Of a stretch of 7,179 bases of DNA, positions 1-6,868 are shown one piece after another (the stretch's first letter is position 1; every line of letters starts with the position of its first letter). Source of the stretch: Gemmatimonadota bacterium (GTDB lineage Bacteria > Latescibacterota > UBA2968 > UBA8231); NCBI GenBank assembly GCA_002712305.1, contig PATE01000095.1, forward strand, positions 1-7,179. Direction: 5' to 3'. The notes beneath the pieces are model-generated. The model saw nothing but the letters and a program-made list of their open reading frames with translations. It had not been told where the DNA came from and made no database searches. A program made the translations under genes and the position numbers.

Positions 1-462
1 CTGATCCTGGTGGTGGAGAACAACCAGTTCGCTGTCTCTACACCCATCGAAAAGTCGAGTCGCGTTGCCGATCTCTATCGACGGGGTGAAGGATATGGTG
101 TCCACGCCGTTTCCGTAGACGGCAACGATGTCGTAGAAGTGCATCGTGTCACCGCCGAAGCCCACAGACGATGCCTTGACGGGCTTGGCCCAGTCTTGAT
201 CGAAGCAAAGACCTATCGGCGGGCGGGTCACCACGTGAATGACCCCGGAACCTACATGCCTGCAGACCAGGTCGAGCACTACAAGGCACACGACCCCTTG
301 CTGGTGTGTCGTCGACACCTGACCGATGCGGGTGCCGACGAAGGCGAGGCCGATGCGGTGGAGGCGGACGTGCGATCCGCAATGGATCAGGCCATCGCCT
401 TTGCCCGGGACAGCCCCGAACCCACGGTAGAATCGTTCCTCGACTTCACGGCAGAGTTCTAG
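1..462 (+). CDS. 2-oxo acid dehydrogenase E1 component, alpha subunit (C-terminal part; acetoin/pyruvate dehydrogenase type)
   Basis: Thiamine-diphosphate-dependent E1 alpha subunit, which with E1 beta decarboxylates a 2-oxo acid and passes the acyl group to E2 lipoate in the cytoplasm. The gene is cut by the left edge: the frame is open from base 1, leaving 153 residues, roughly the C-terminal half of a 320-360-residue protein. The visible part opens with VVENNQFAVSTP, whose Asn pair (residues 7-8) is the end of the family's GDG...NN ThDP/Mg-binding motif. Further on, TYRRAGHHVNDPGTYMP matches the conserved active-site loop that in E1 alpha proteins carries the GH pair and the D-P-G-x-Y run. 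It is followed 2 nt later by E1 beta, the usual order. The sequence looks closest to AcoA-type acetoin dehydrogenase subunits, but pyruvate or another 2-oxo acid cannot be excluded. The family assignment is secure; the substrate is not. Confidence 0.93.
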   Translation: MILVVENNQFAVSTPIEKSSRVADLYRRGEGYGVHAVSVDGNDVVEVHRVTAEAHRRCLDGLGPVLIEAKTYRRAGHHVNDPGTYMPADQVEHYKAHDPLLVCRRHLTDAGADEGEADAVEADVRSAMDQAIAFARDSPEPTVESFLDFTAEF

Positions 463-464
463 GC

Positions 465-1445
465 GTGACGCGAGATCTGCTGTATCGGGATGCGCTCAAT
501 GAAGCGCTGCACGAAGCGATGGACGAGGACGCCACCGTCTTCTGCATCGGCGTCGGCATCGCCGAACGAGGTGGCTCCTACAAAGTCACTGACGGTCTGC
601 TGGCCAAGTATGGACCGAAGCGTGTGATCGACACGCCCATCGCCGAGCCTTCCGTTGTGGGTACCGGAGTAGGTGCCGCCATTACGGGAATGAGACCCGT
701 CGTGGAGATCCTCTTCGTTGACTTCTCTTTGCTCGTGATGGATCAGCTCGTCAATCAAGCAGCCAAACTACGCCTCATGACGGGCGGGCAAGGGGCCGTG
801 CCCCTGGTCCTGCGTACGCAGGGTGGGGTTGGCGATGGCGTTGCGGCACAGCACTCGCAAAGCCTGGAAGCCCTGTTCTATCACATACCGGGCCTGAAAC
901 TGGTGATGCCCTCCACACCGCACGATGCGAAGGGTCTGCTGCGGGCAGCGATCGAAGACGATGGCCCTGTCATCTTCATCGAACACAAGCTGCTCTACAT
1001 GACCGAAGGCCCCGTCCCCGAGCAGGACTATACCATCGAATTGGGCACGGCCGACACGAAGCGATCGGGGCGGGATTGTACTCTGATCGCATGGTCGAAC
1101 ATGATCCCTCGAGCCCTGGAGGCGGCTGACATTCTGGTCGGCGAGGGCCTCGAGGTGGAGATCATCGATCCGAGGACCCTCGTACCCCTCGATCATGCGA
1201 CCATCCTCGAATCCGTGCGCCGCACCGAACACGTCGTCATCGTCCAGGAGGCGGTCCGCCGAGGAGGCATCGCGTCGGATATCGCCTCCGTCATTCAGGC
1301 GGAGGCTTTTGACTATCTCGACGCACCGATTGAGATCGTCGCTGGTCTGGACACGCCGATTCCCTACGCCCGTTCTCTGGAGCAAGCCTGCATCCCGCAG
1401 GTAGAGGATATCGTGGCCGCCGTGAAGAAGGCCGTCTACGCATGA
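465..1445 (+). CDS. 2-oxo acid dehydrogenase E1 component, beta subunit (acetoin/pyruvate dehydrogenase type)
   Basis: Beta subunit of the ThDP-dependent E1 heterotetramer. I chose the GTG start 2 nt after the E1 alpha stop: it gives 326 residues, the family's normal length, beginning (M)TRDLLYRDALNEAL as in homologues. The frame remains open upstream to about 306, but that stretch overlaps E1 alpha and is Arg/Gly-rich shadow. The Glu expected to activate the ThDP aminopyrimidine is E61 in DTPIAEPSVVG, and the active-site His is H130 in AAQHSQSLEA, corresponding to the E59/H128 pair of human PDHB as I recall it. The C-terminal transketolase domain shows EIIDPRTLVPLD and VIVQEAVRRGG. The region GSYKVTDGL...VGAAITGMRPVVEI is strongly reminiscent of AcoB. 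It ends in an ATGA overlap with the E2 gene, implying translational coupling and stoichiometric synthesis. Product confident; acetoin versus pyruvate substrate unresolved. Confidence 0.96.
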   Translation: MTRDLLYRDALNEALHEAMDEDATVFCIGVGIAERGGSYKVTDGLLAKYGPKRVIDTPIAEPSVVGTGVGAAITGMRPVVEILFVDFSLLVMDQLVNQAAKLRLMTGGQGAVPLVLRTQGGVGDGVAAQHSQSLEALFYHIPGLKLVMPSTPHDAKGLLRAAIEDDGPVIFIEHKLLYMTEGPVPEQDYTIELGTADTKRSGRDCTLIAWSNMIPRALEAADILVGEGLEVEIIDPRTLVPLDHATILESVRRTEHVVIVQEAVRRGGIASDIASVIQAEAFDYLDAPIEIVAGLDTPIPYARSLEQACIPQVEDIVAAVKKAVYA

Positions 1446-2746
1446 CCCCTGTCACGATGCCACAGGTGGGCGAAAATCTGACGTCGGGTGTCGTGCTCGA
1501 GTGGATGAAGGCAGAGGGCGAATCGGTCGCCCGGGGTGAGATCCTGGCCATCGTCGAATCGGAGAAGGCTGCCTTCGAAGTCGCGGCCGAGACGGATGGA
1601 GTTCTTCTCAAGGTCCTGGTTGCCGCGGGTCAGGAGGCAGACGTGCTGTCCGTCATCGCCTGCATTGGGGAGGAGGGTGAGACGATCGAGATGGAGTCGC
1701 TTCGCCCCACGACCACCACAACGACAACGGCGTCGGCACCCGCCCAGAAAACCCGCTCGAGATCGGCCGGGACGCAGACTCGTCCGCCTGAAGCGGCGCG
1801 TCCTGGTCTCACGGTGTCGGGAGCGACAACGCTCTCCGACCGGCCCTTTGCCTCACCGTCGGCCCGTCGCCTCGCCCGGGAGTTGCTCGTCGAGCTATCT
1901 GGCATCCGCGGATCCGGACCGGCGGGAAGAGTCATTCGCCGTGACATCCTCGCCGCTGCGCTGCATGCGTCCGGAGGCGCGCCAGCCATCGAACCTGCAG
2001 CGACACCGGTCCCGGAACCCGGTGATCGCCTGCAGCCAAACACGCGCCTGCGTCAGACCATTGCAGATCGAATGTCGGCCAGTGCCCGCCAGATTCCGCA
2101 TTTCTATCTGTTCGCCGACGTCGATGTCACGTCAGCGATGCACTGGCAGCAAGAACTGAAGAGCGAGGGCATCGGACTCACGGATATGGTCGTCTACGCA
2201 TGCGCCCGCTCCCTGCGCCAGTTCGAACGACTCAATGCGCACGTGGGTGATCGAGGGATCGTCTGCAAAGCCAATGTGCACATAGGTCTGGCCGTCGCCA
2301 TCGACGATGGTCTCCTCGTGCCTCCCCTGCCCCACGCAGATCGCGTGGGCCTTCGCACACTGGCTCAGATGCGTCGGACAACGGTGGATCGCGCTCGCAC
2401 AGGGCTCGTCGATCCAGAACCTGCCACGACGTTTACCATCAGCAATCTCGGCCCCCTCGGCGTGACTCGGTTCTTACCCCTCATCAACCCACCCGAGTGT
2501 GCGATTCTCGGTGTCGGTTGTGCACAGCAGGGCGTGGTTGCGCAGGGAGGCAAACCGATCGTTCGTGACATGATGACACTTTCCCTCGCCTGTGACCACC
2601 GCGCCGTCGATGGGGCGTATGCCGCCGCCTTCCTCGCACAACTCAAGCAGATGCTCCAGTCTCCACGGGACTGTCTCGACCTGTCGTCGACCGGTGAAAG
2701 CGGGGGCGAATCCGCCGTGAATGACGGCTGCACGGGCAACGACTGA
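1442..2746 (+). CDS. 2-oxo acid dehydrogenase E2 component (dihydrolipoamide acyltransferase)
   Basis: Core acyltransferase of the complex: it receives the acyl group from E1 on a swinging lipoyl arm and transfers it to CoA. The 434 residues show three domains. A single lipoyl domain (about 2-80) has the lipoylated lysine at K42 in VESEKAAFEV. A Thr/Ala/Pro/Arg-rich linker (about 88-134) includes seven consecutive Thr. A peripheral subunit-binding domain (about 136-170, FASPSARRLA...GSGPAGRVIRRDI) docks E1 and/or E3. The catalytic domain (about 195-415) contains FTISNLGPLGVTRFLPLINPPE and the CAT-like active-site motif DHRAVDG, with catalytic H386 and D390. The last 20 or so residues are polar, Gly/Ser-rich and probably disordered. 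The start overlaps the E1 beta stop (ATGA), with a purine-rich AAGAAGG about 11 nt upstream; the stop overlaps the kinase start (TGATG). One lipoyl domain and total length are typical. Acyl specificity (acetyl or branched) cannot be read directly. Confidence 0.96.
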   Translation: MTPVTMPQVGENLTSGVVLEWMKAEGESVARGEILAIVESEKAAFEVAAETDGVLLKVLVAAGQEADVLSVIACIGEEGETIEMESLRPTTTTTTTASAPAQKTRSRSAGTQTRPPEAARPGLTVSGATTLSDRPFASPSARRLARELLVELSGIRGSGPAGRVIRRDILAAALHASGGAPAIEPAATPVPEPGDRLQPNTRLRQTIADRMSASARQIPHFYLFADVDVTSAMHWQQELKSEGIGLTDMVVYACARSLRQFERLNAHVGDRGIVCKANVHIGLAVAIDDGLLVPPLPHADRVGLRTLAQMRRTTVDRARTGLVDPEPATTFTISNLGPLGVTRFLPLINPPECAILGVGCAQQGVVAQGGKPIVRDMMTLSLACDHRAVDGAYAAAFLAQLKQMLQSPRDCLDLSSTGESGGESAVNDGCTGND

Positions 2747-3708
2747 TGGAGAAGGCAAACCACACAGGTCCCATCGTGGCTCTCGGTGAGGCATTGGTGG
2801 AGTTCATGCCACCCATCGGCCAAACGATGCGAGATGCAAACCACTGGGAGAAGTTCGCCGGCGGCGGACCTGCGACGTATGCGGCAGCGGTGGCTCGATT
2901 TGGCCGGCCATCGGCGCTGATGACGCTGGTGGGTCGCGATCCGTTTAGCGACTACCTCGTGGAAGCTCTCACCCAGGAAGGGGTCGATACCTCCCATGTG
3001 GGGCACGTCGACGACCGACAGATCGGTCTGTGTTACCACGAGTGTATCGGCGGAGAAACCTCCCTCATCTTCCACCGACAGGACTCGGCGGCGACCACAC
3101 TCTCCCCCGATCACATCGATGCCGAATTCATCACCCGTGCCGCGGCTCTACACGTTCCCGGAACGACCATGCAGATCAGCAACTCCGCATTGGCCGCCTC
3201 GCAACACGCCATGGGCGTGGCCCGCGATGCAGGAATACCGGTCAGCTTCGATCCGAATATTCGGGCCATTCTTGGCGGCGCTCAGGCATCGAAAGCGATG
3301 GAGGAGGCGTTGGCCACGGCGGACGTTGTGACGCCGACCGTCGAAGAGGCGGCGGCCATCACCGGTTGTGAAGATCCCATCGAGGCCGCGCTCGAATTGC
3401 GCGCCCGGGGCGCCCGAATGGTCGCCGTGACCCTTGCGGCCGATGGGTGTGTTCTTGCCCGCGAGGCGGATGAGACACCTGTCCGCTGCCCGGGGTATAC
3501 CGTCGACGTCGTGGAACCGACCGGTGCAGGAGACGTACATGCTGCGGCGGTGATGGTCGGGTTTCTGGAGTGCTGGGAAGTGGATCGCATCGGGCAATTC
3601 GCCAATGCAGCCGGCGCTCTCGCCGTGACGGCCATGGGCCACTTGGGCCGGGCCTTGCCAACCCTCGACCAGATCCACGCTCTCGTGGCACGGGGACCAA
3701 CTCGGTAA
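2746..3708 (+). CDS. PfkB-family carbohydrate kinase (2-keto-3-deoxygluconate kinase-like)
   Basis: Ribokinase-fold sugar kinase of 320 residues, a normal length, expected to use ATP to phosphorylate a sugar or sugar acid. The N-terminus VALGEALVEFMPP and the glycine-rich FAGGGPATYAAAVARFG (37-53) form PfkB signature 1. SFDPNIR (167-173) is the usual mid-protein substrate/fold motif. EPTGAGDVHAAAVMVGF (257-273) is signature 2, with catalytic base D263 and the GAG anion hole (260-262). The usual Asp at the first position of signature 2 is Glu, and the residue two after the catalytic Asp is His where Phe is common. The GEALVEF start, FHRQDSAATTLSP and the LHVPGT...SFDPN spacing resemble 2-keto-3-deoxygluconate kinases and fructokinases. 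Its ATG overlaps the E2 stop (TGATG), so it is very probably the last gene of the dehydrogenase operon. If it is a KDG kinase, its product would lead to pyruvate through KDPG aldolase, but no aldolase is visible. Family sure; substrate inferred. Confidence 0.9.
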   Translation: MEKANHTGPIVALGEALVEFMPPIGQTMRDANHWEKFAGGGPATYAAAVARFGRPSALMTLVGRDPFSDYLVEALTQEGVDTSHVGHVDDRQIGLCYHECIGGETSLIFHRQDSAATTLSPDHIDAEFITRAAALHVPGTTMQISNSALAASQHAMGVARDAGIPVSFDPNIRAILGGAQASKAMEEALATADVVTPTVEEAAAITGCEDPIEAALELRARGARMVAVTLAADGCVLAREADETPVRCPGYTVDVVEPTGAGDVHAAAVMVGFLECWEVDRIGQFANAAGALAVTAMGHLGRALPTLDQIHALVARGPTR

Positions 3709-3861
3709 ACCCGCCCCCGGCCCTCACAGGTTTGGGGCTGCCCGCAACAACATTCGTGCTTATCTTGCCTGACGGCTGTTAGTCTATCGCACGAGACGTC
3801 GGCGAACACTCGGCTCGTGATGACGGACTACTGTGCAGAGCTACATCTGTACGGTGCATTC

Positions 3862-3878
3862 CTCCATCAAGAATGGAG
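3862..3878 (+). repeat. Perfect 6-bp inverted repeat spanning a start codon
   Basis: CTCCAT (3862-3867) and ATGGAG (3873-3878) are perfect inverted repeats around a 5-nt loop. The right arm begins exactly at the ATG of the CxxCH protein. In mRNA this hairpin would pair the start codon. No Shine-Dalgarno-like purine run is seen just upstream; the left arm is instead pyrimidine-rich. A 6-bp repeat can occur by chance, so a regulatory role is only a suggestion. Confidence 0.3.
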
Positions 3879-4337
3879 TTCACTCTGATCCGCACGAAAC
3901 ACTCACGTGTGATGGTCGCGATTGCGGCCCTGGGGTTTGTTGCCAGCGCCGCATCCGTCGAAGCACGCGGTTTTCGCTCGAACATGGTACCGAACTCGGC
4001 TGCCGTGGCTGCAAGCTGCAATATGTGTCACGCCGGTCACGGCGGTGGGACACCCCGGAATGCCTTTGGTCTGGACATTGAGGCCCGTGTTACAGCCAAT
4101 GGCCAGGAAGTCTTCTGGGGGCCTGAATTGGCCGCCCTCGATTCCGATGGTGACGGTGTAACCAACGGCGTCGAACTGGGTGATCCGGATGGTAGCTGGA
4201 CGGCGGGAAGTGATCAGCCTGGCGATGCCGCATTGATCACGCACCCCGGCGACTCGAGCAGCTTTATCGAGATCATGACAGCCGTCGGCGAAGCAAGCTG
4301 GGCATCTGTCAAAGCCATCGTCCGAGGGCAACAGTAG
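3873..4337 (+). CDS. Exported CxxCH-motif protein with temptin-like / EF-hand-type calcium-loop domain
   Basis: Small exported protein of 154 residues; function unknown. The N-terminus has a basic n-region (R7, K9, R12), a hydrophobic core (about 13-27) and a likely signal peptidase I site after VEA (29-31), which supports this ATG over M14. The mature protein has one CNMCH (49-53), the covalent haem-attachment signature of c-type cytochromes; these are the only two cysteines. It continues with GTPRNAFGLD (59-68), then DSDGDGVTNGVELGDPDG (90-107), a calcium-binding loop of the type seen in thrombospondin type-3, dockerin and EF-hand repeats, then W109 and THPGDSSS (123-130). The combination of a Cys pair, RN-x-FGLD, the DSDGDG-x-x-NG-x-ELGDP loop and a following Trp resembles the temptin Cys/Cys domain as I remember it. 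It may be a monohaem electron carrier or a disulfide/metal-binding secreted protein. It is preceded by a 164-bp gap and followed by a strong terminator, so it may be monocistronic. Confidence 0.82.
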   Translation: MEFTLIRTKHSRVMVAIAALGFVASAASVEARGFRSNMVPNSAAVAASCNMCHAGHGGGTPRNAFGLDIEARVTANGQEVFWGPELAALDSDGDGVTNGVELGDPDGSWTAGSDQPGDAALITHPGDSSSFIEIMTAVGEASWASVKAIVRGQQ

Positions 4338-4361
4338 ATCGTAAAGCAGTCGTGTTGATTG

Positions 4362-4396
4362 GCCCTCCAGGTGTCGCTACCTGGAGGGCTTTTTTT
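4362..4396 (+). terminator. Rho-independent terminator
   Basis: An 11-bp perfect GC-rich stem, GCCCTCCAGGT (4362-4372) with ACCTGGAGGGC (4379-4389), encloses a 6-nt loop and runs directly into seven T (4390-4396). It lies 24 nt after the stop of the CxxCH protein gene and 68 nt before the hydrolase start. It should therefore end the upstream transcript and implies that the hydrolase gene has its own promoter in the short space that follows. I could not recognise a convincing -35/-10 pair there. Confidence 0.93.
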
Positions 4397-4464
4397 GCGG
4401 CGGGCCAGGCAAGATCCGTCATTTGCGGCGGCGCCCCCCTCTTTCCAGATCGGACGCAGGCCGA

Positions 4465-6369
4465 ATGGCACGACGAAAGAAAGCAACAACGAGCCGCAGT
4501 GTGTCGGGCGGTGATGTGCCGCGCAAGTTCACCACGACAACATCAGCGTTCAACCACACACGCATGGAGTCGATGGTGCCCATGCGGGATGGGATCGAAC
4601 TGTTCACCGTTATCATGATCCCCGAGGCGGCGTCTGGGAAGATGCCGATCGTTCTGACTCGCACACCGTACAATGCGGCCGCCAGAGCATCCCGAATCCG
4701 AAGCCCCGACATCGCCATGGCGTTGCCCCCGGCCGACGAGGCCCTCGTGCGCAATGGTTACATCCGTGTCTATCAGGACGTGCGCGGTCGCTTCGGTTCC
4801 AAAGGGCGGTATACGATGACCATGCCCACGCGGGGACCTTTCAACGACGGGGACGTTGATCAGGTCACCGACGCGTGGGACACCGTCGATTGGCTCGTGA
4901 AGAACGTACCGGAAAACTCGGGACGTGTGGGCGTCACGGGGGTCTCCTACGACGGCCTGCTCACCCTGATGTCACTCCTCGATCCGCATCCGGCTATGAA
5001 GGCTGCTGTGCCGGTGAATGCCATGGTCGACTCCTGGCTCGGTGATGACTTCTATCGGCATGGCGCGTTCCGCACGGTCATGCTCGAGTATGTCTATCGA
5101 CAGACGAGCACGGGAAAGGCGAGTCACACCATCCCTTGGGGATATCACGACTTCTACACAGCCGTCCTCGAAGCTGGCTCCATCGGTGAACTCGGTCGCC
5201 GATACGGCGCCGACAAGTTGCCCGCCTGGAATCGACTTCTCGAGCATCCCGCCTACGACGACTACTGGCAGGATCAGGCATTGCAGATCCTGCTGGCGAA
5301 AGCCCCTCGTCGCGTACCGGTGCTGACCGTCCACAGTCTCTTCGACCAGGAAGATCTCTACGGGCCTGTGCTGAGCCACGAGACCCTTGTGCGACGTGAT
5401 CGAAGTGGCACCAAGACCCATCTGGCCATCGGCCCCTGGTGCCATGGGCAGATGACGGGAGACGGATCGGAATTGGGTGCCATCAAGTGGGGCTCGGATA
5501 CATCTCTCGAGTTCCGTCGCCAGATGCTGCATCCCTTCTGGGACCATCACCTCAAGGGGGTGAAACCCGACAAACCACTGCCGAAGGTTCTGGCCTTCGA
5601 AACAGGCAGCAACCGGTGGAAAGAGTATGACAGTTGGCCGCCGGCCGGCATCGACACGTCCCATCTGTATCTGCAGGCCGACGGCGGACTGGCCTTTGAA
5701 GAGCCTGCAGACGACGGATCCTGCAGCGAATACGTGTCTGACCCGGCCAAGCCGATTCCCTATCGAGTACGTCCCATTGTGACCTCCTTTGGTGGCGCGG
5801 TCTCGACCTGGCGTCGCTGGCTCGTCGATGATCAGCGCCCCTTCGCCGATCGTACTGATGTGCTCGTCTTTGTCAGTCCCCCGTTGGACGAACCCCTCAC
5901 AGTCAGTGGCGACGTCACCACCACCCTGTTTGCATCAACCACGGGCTCCGACGCCGACTGGGTCGTAAAACTCATCGACCAGTATCCGGATGAAGTCCCC
6001 GCTGAGCCTACCATGGGCGGTTACCAGCTCATGATCTCCGGTGACATCCTGCGAGGTCGATACCGAGAAAGTCTTGAGGTGGCCGCCCCTATTCCAGCCA
6101 ACCAGGTGCTCCCCTTTGACGTCATCATGCCTCATGTCCATCACACCTTCGAGCCCGGGCATCGGATCATGATCCAGATTCAGAGTTCCTGGTTCCCTCT
6201 TTGTGATCGCAATCCGCAGACCTTCGTGGACAACATCGCCTGGGCCCAGCCGGAGGATTTCCAGAAAGCGACGCATCAAATCCATCACAACAAGGGGGCC
6301 GCCAGTTTCGTCCACTTGCCCGTGCAGGTCGCGGGTCGAAAGGCCCGACGACGCAAGGCCAAGAGATGA
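4465..6369 (+). CDS. CocE/NonD-family serine hydrolase, probable alpha-amino acid ester hydrolase
   Basis: Alpha/beta-hydrolase of 634 residues in the Peptidase_S15/CocE group, expected to hydrolyse esters or amides of alpha-amino acids (known relatives also cleave and form beta-lactam side chains). The nucleophile is S161 in GVSYDG, the acid D294 in LFDQEDLYG, the base H327 in GPWCHGQM. Spacings (133 and 33 residues) equal those I recall for the Xanthomonas citri ester hydrolase (S174, D307, H340). That enzyme's amine-binding acidic cluster (D208, E309, D310) maps to D195, E296 and D297, all present. A helical cap spans about 185-285, and the C-terminal jelly-roll domain about 375-615 (NRWKEYDSWPP; QIQSSWFPLCDRNPQTFVDNI). 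The ATG is preceded by GCAGG at about 5 nt; a TTG 14 codons upstream is possible but unlikely. No signal peptide is evident: both ends are basic (MARRKK; GRKARRRKAKR), although characterised relatives are often exported. It follows a terminator, so is probably transcribed separately. Confidence 0.92.
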   Translation: MARRKKATTSRSVSGGDVPRKFTTTTSAFNHTRMESMVPMRDGIELFTVIMIPEAASGKMPIVLTRTPYNAAARASRIRSPDIAMALPPADEALVRNGYIRVYQDVRGRFGSKGRYTMTMPTRGPFNDGDVDQVTDAWDTVDWLVKNVPENSGRVGVTGVSYDGLLTLMSLLDPHPAMKAAVPVNAMVDSWLGDDFYRHGAFRTVMLEYVYRQTSTGKASHTIPWGYHDFYTAVLEAGSIGELGRRYGADKLPAWNRLLEHPAYDDYWQDQALQILLAKAPRRVPVLTVHSLFDQEDLYGPVLSHETLVRRDRSGTKTHLAIGPWCHGQMTGDGSELGAIKWGSDTSLEFRRQMLHPFWDHHLKGVKPDKPLPKVLAFETGSNRWKEYDSWPPAGIDTSHLYLQADGGLAFEEPADDGSCSEYVSDPAKPIPYRVRPIVTSFGGAVSTWRRWLVDDQRPFADRTDVLVFVSPPLDEPLTVSGDVTTTLFASTTGSDADWVVKLIDQYPDEVPAEPTMGGYQLMISGDILRGRYRESLEVAAPIPANQVLPFDVIMPHVHHTFEPGHRIMIQIQSSWFPLCDRNPQTFVDNIAWAQPEDFQKATHQIHHNKGAASFVHLPVQVAGRKARRRKAKR

Positions 6370-6412
6370 GGCACACGACCCGGAAACCCGTTCAGCCAGC
6401 TGAGTGTCAGTG

Positions 6413-6868
6413 ATGCGACGTGACTGGCTATGGATAACTCTGTGCGCGATCGGCGTCGTGCGACCGGCGCACGCAGAGGCGCAGGACCAATATCTCCAGG
6501 GACGCGTCGTGGAGGCGGCATCTGGGGAGCCTTTGACGGGTGCCGTCGTCGTAGTTGGTGATCGATCTGCGGGCACCGTCTCAGACGAGGATGGCCGGTT
6601 TGGCCTGACTGTGCCTGACGATGTTCTGGTGCTCGAGGTTTCTCTTATTGGTTTTCGATCGTGGATATCCGACTCTGTCTGTATCGCTGAGGGCGACACC
6701 TTGTGGATCGAGATACCCCTCGAGGTCGATGCCACGCCCTGCGCGAGATTACCGTCACACCTGGACGTTTCGCCATCATGGGCGACGCGGGTGGGTCGCG
6801 GCAGGCCCTCAGCGAGGAAGAGATCCAGACGATTCCGCAGTTCGGGGAGGATGTCTTCCGCGCCGTGA
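6413..6868 (+). CDS. TonB-dependent receptor, N-terminal fragment (signal peptide + carboxypeptidase-regulatory-like domain), frameshifted
   Basis: First part of an outer-membrane TonB-dependent receptor. From the ATG, MRRDWLWITLCAIGVVRPAHA reads as a signal peptide with an AHA cleavage site at 19-21; GTG codons at 6404 and 6410 are alternative starts. Residues about 27-105 (LQGRVVEAASGEPLTGAVV...GTVSDEDGRFGLTVP...VSLIGFRSW) match the beta-sandwich carboxypeptidase-D regulatory-like domain that often precedes the plug in Bacteroidota- and Gemmatimonadota-type receptors. Homology-like sequence stops near residue 109; the remaining 43 or so residues to the TGA are Arg/Ser-rich out-of-frame translation. 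The receptor continues in the -1 frame (see the next entry). Adding one C to the CCC at 6737-6739 gives LEVDATPLREITVTPGRF, a natural join. It starts 43 nt after the hydrolase stop, so the two may be co-transcribed. Confidence 0.8.
   Translation: MRRDWLWITLCAIGVVRPAHAEAQDQYLQGRVVEAASGEPLTGAVVVVGDRSAGTVSDEDGRFGLTVPDDVLVLEVSLIGFRSWISDSVCIAEGDTLWIEIPLEVDATPCARLPSHLDVSPSWATRVGRGRPSARKRSRRFRSSGRMSSAP

Noticed and set aside
306-464. Upstream extension of the E1 beta frame
   Set aside because: It overlaps the E1 alpha C-terminus, is Arg/Gly-rich and has no counterpart in E1 beta proteins. The GTG at 465 gives the family's normal N-terminus and length.
1708-1732. ACC/ACA repeat in the E2 gene as a possible variable repeat tract
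   Set aside because: It encodes seven Thr in the interdomain linker, uses mixed codons and is the usual low-complexity hinge of E2 proteins.
2365-3114. Minus-strand open frame of 249 codons across the E2/kinase junction
   Set aside because: It is antisense to well-conserved E2 and PfkB motifs, and its translation has no recognisable motif.
3709-3740. Possible terminator after the kinase gene
   Set aside because: GCCCC and GGGGC can pair around a long loop, but the stem is short and imperfect and no T run follows, so I do not call it.
3753-3790. Promoter-like TTCGTG/TTGCCT and TTAGTCTAT elements upstream of the CxxCH gene
   Set aside because: No pair has both a good match and 16-18 bp spacing, and the promoter consensus of this lineage is uncertain.
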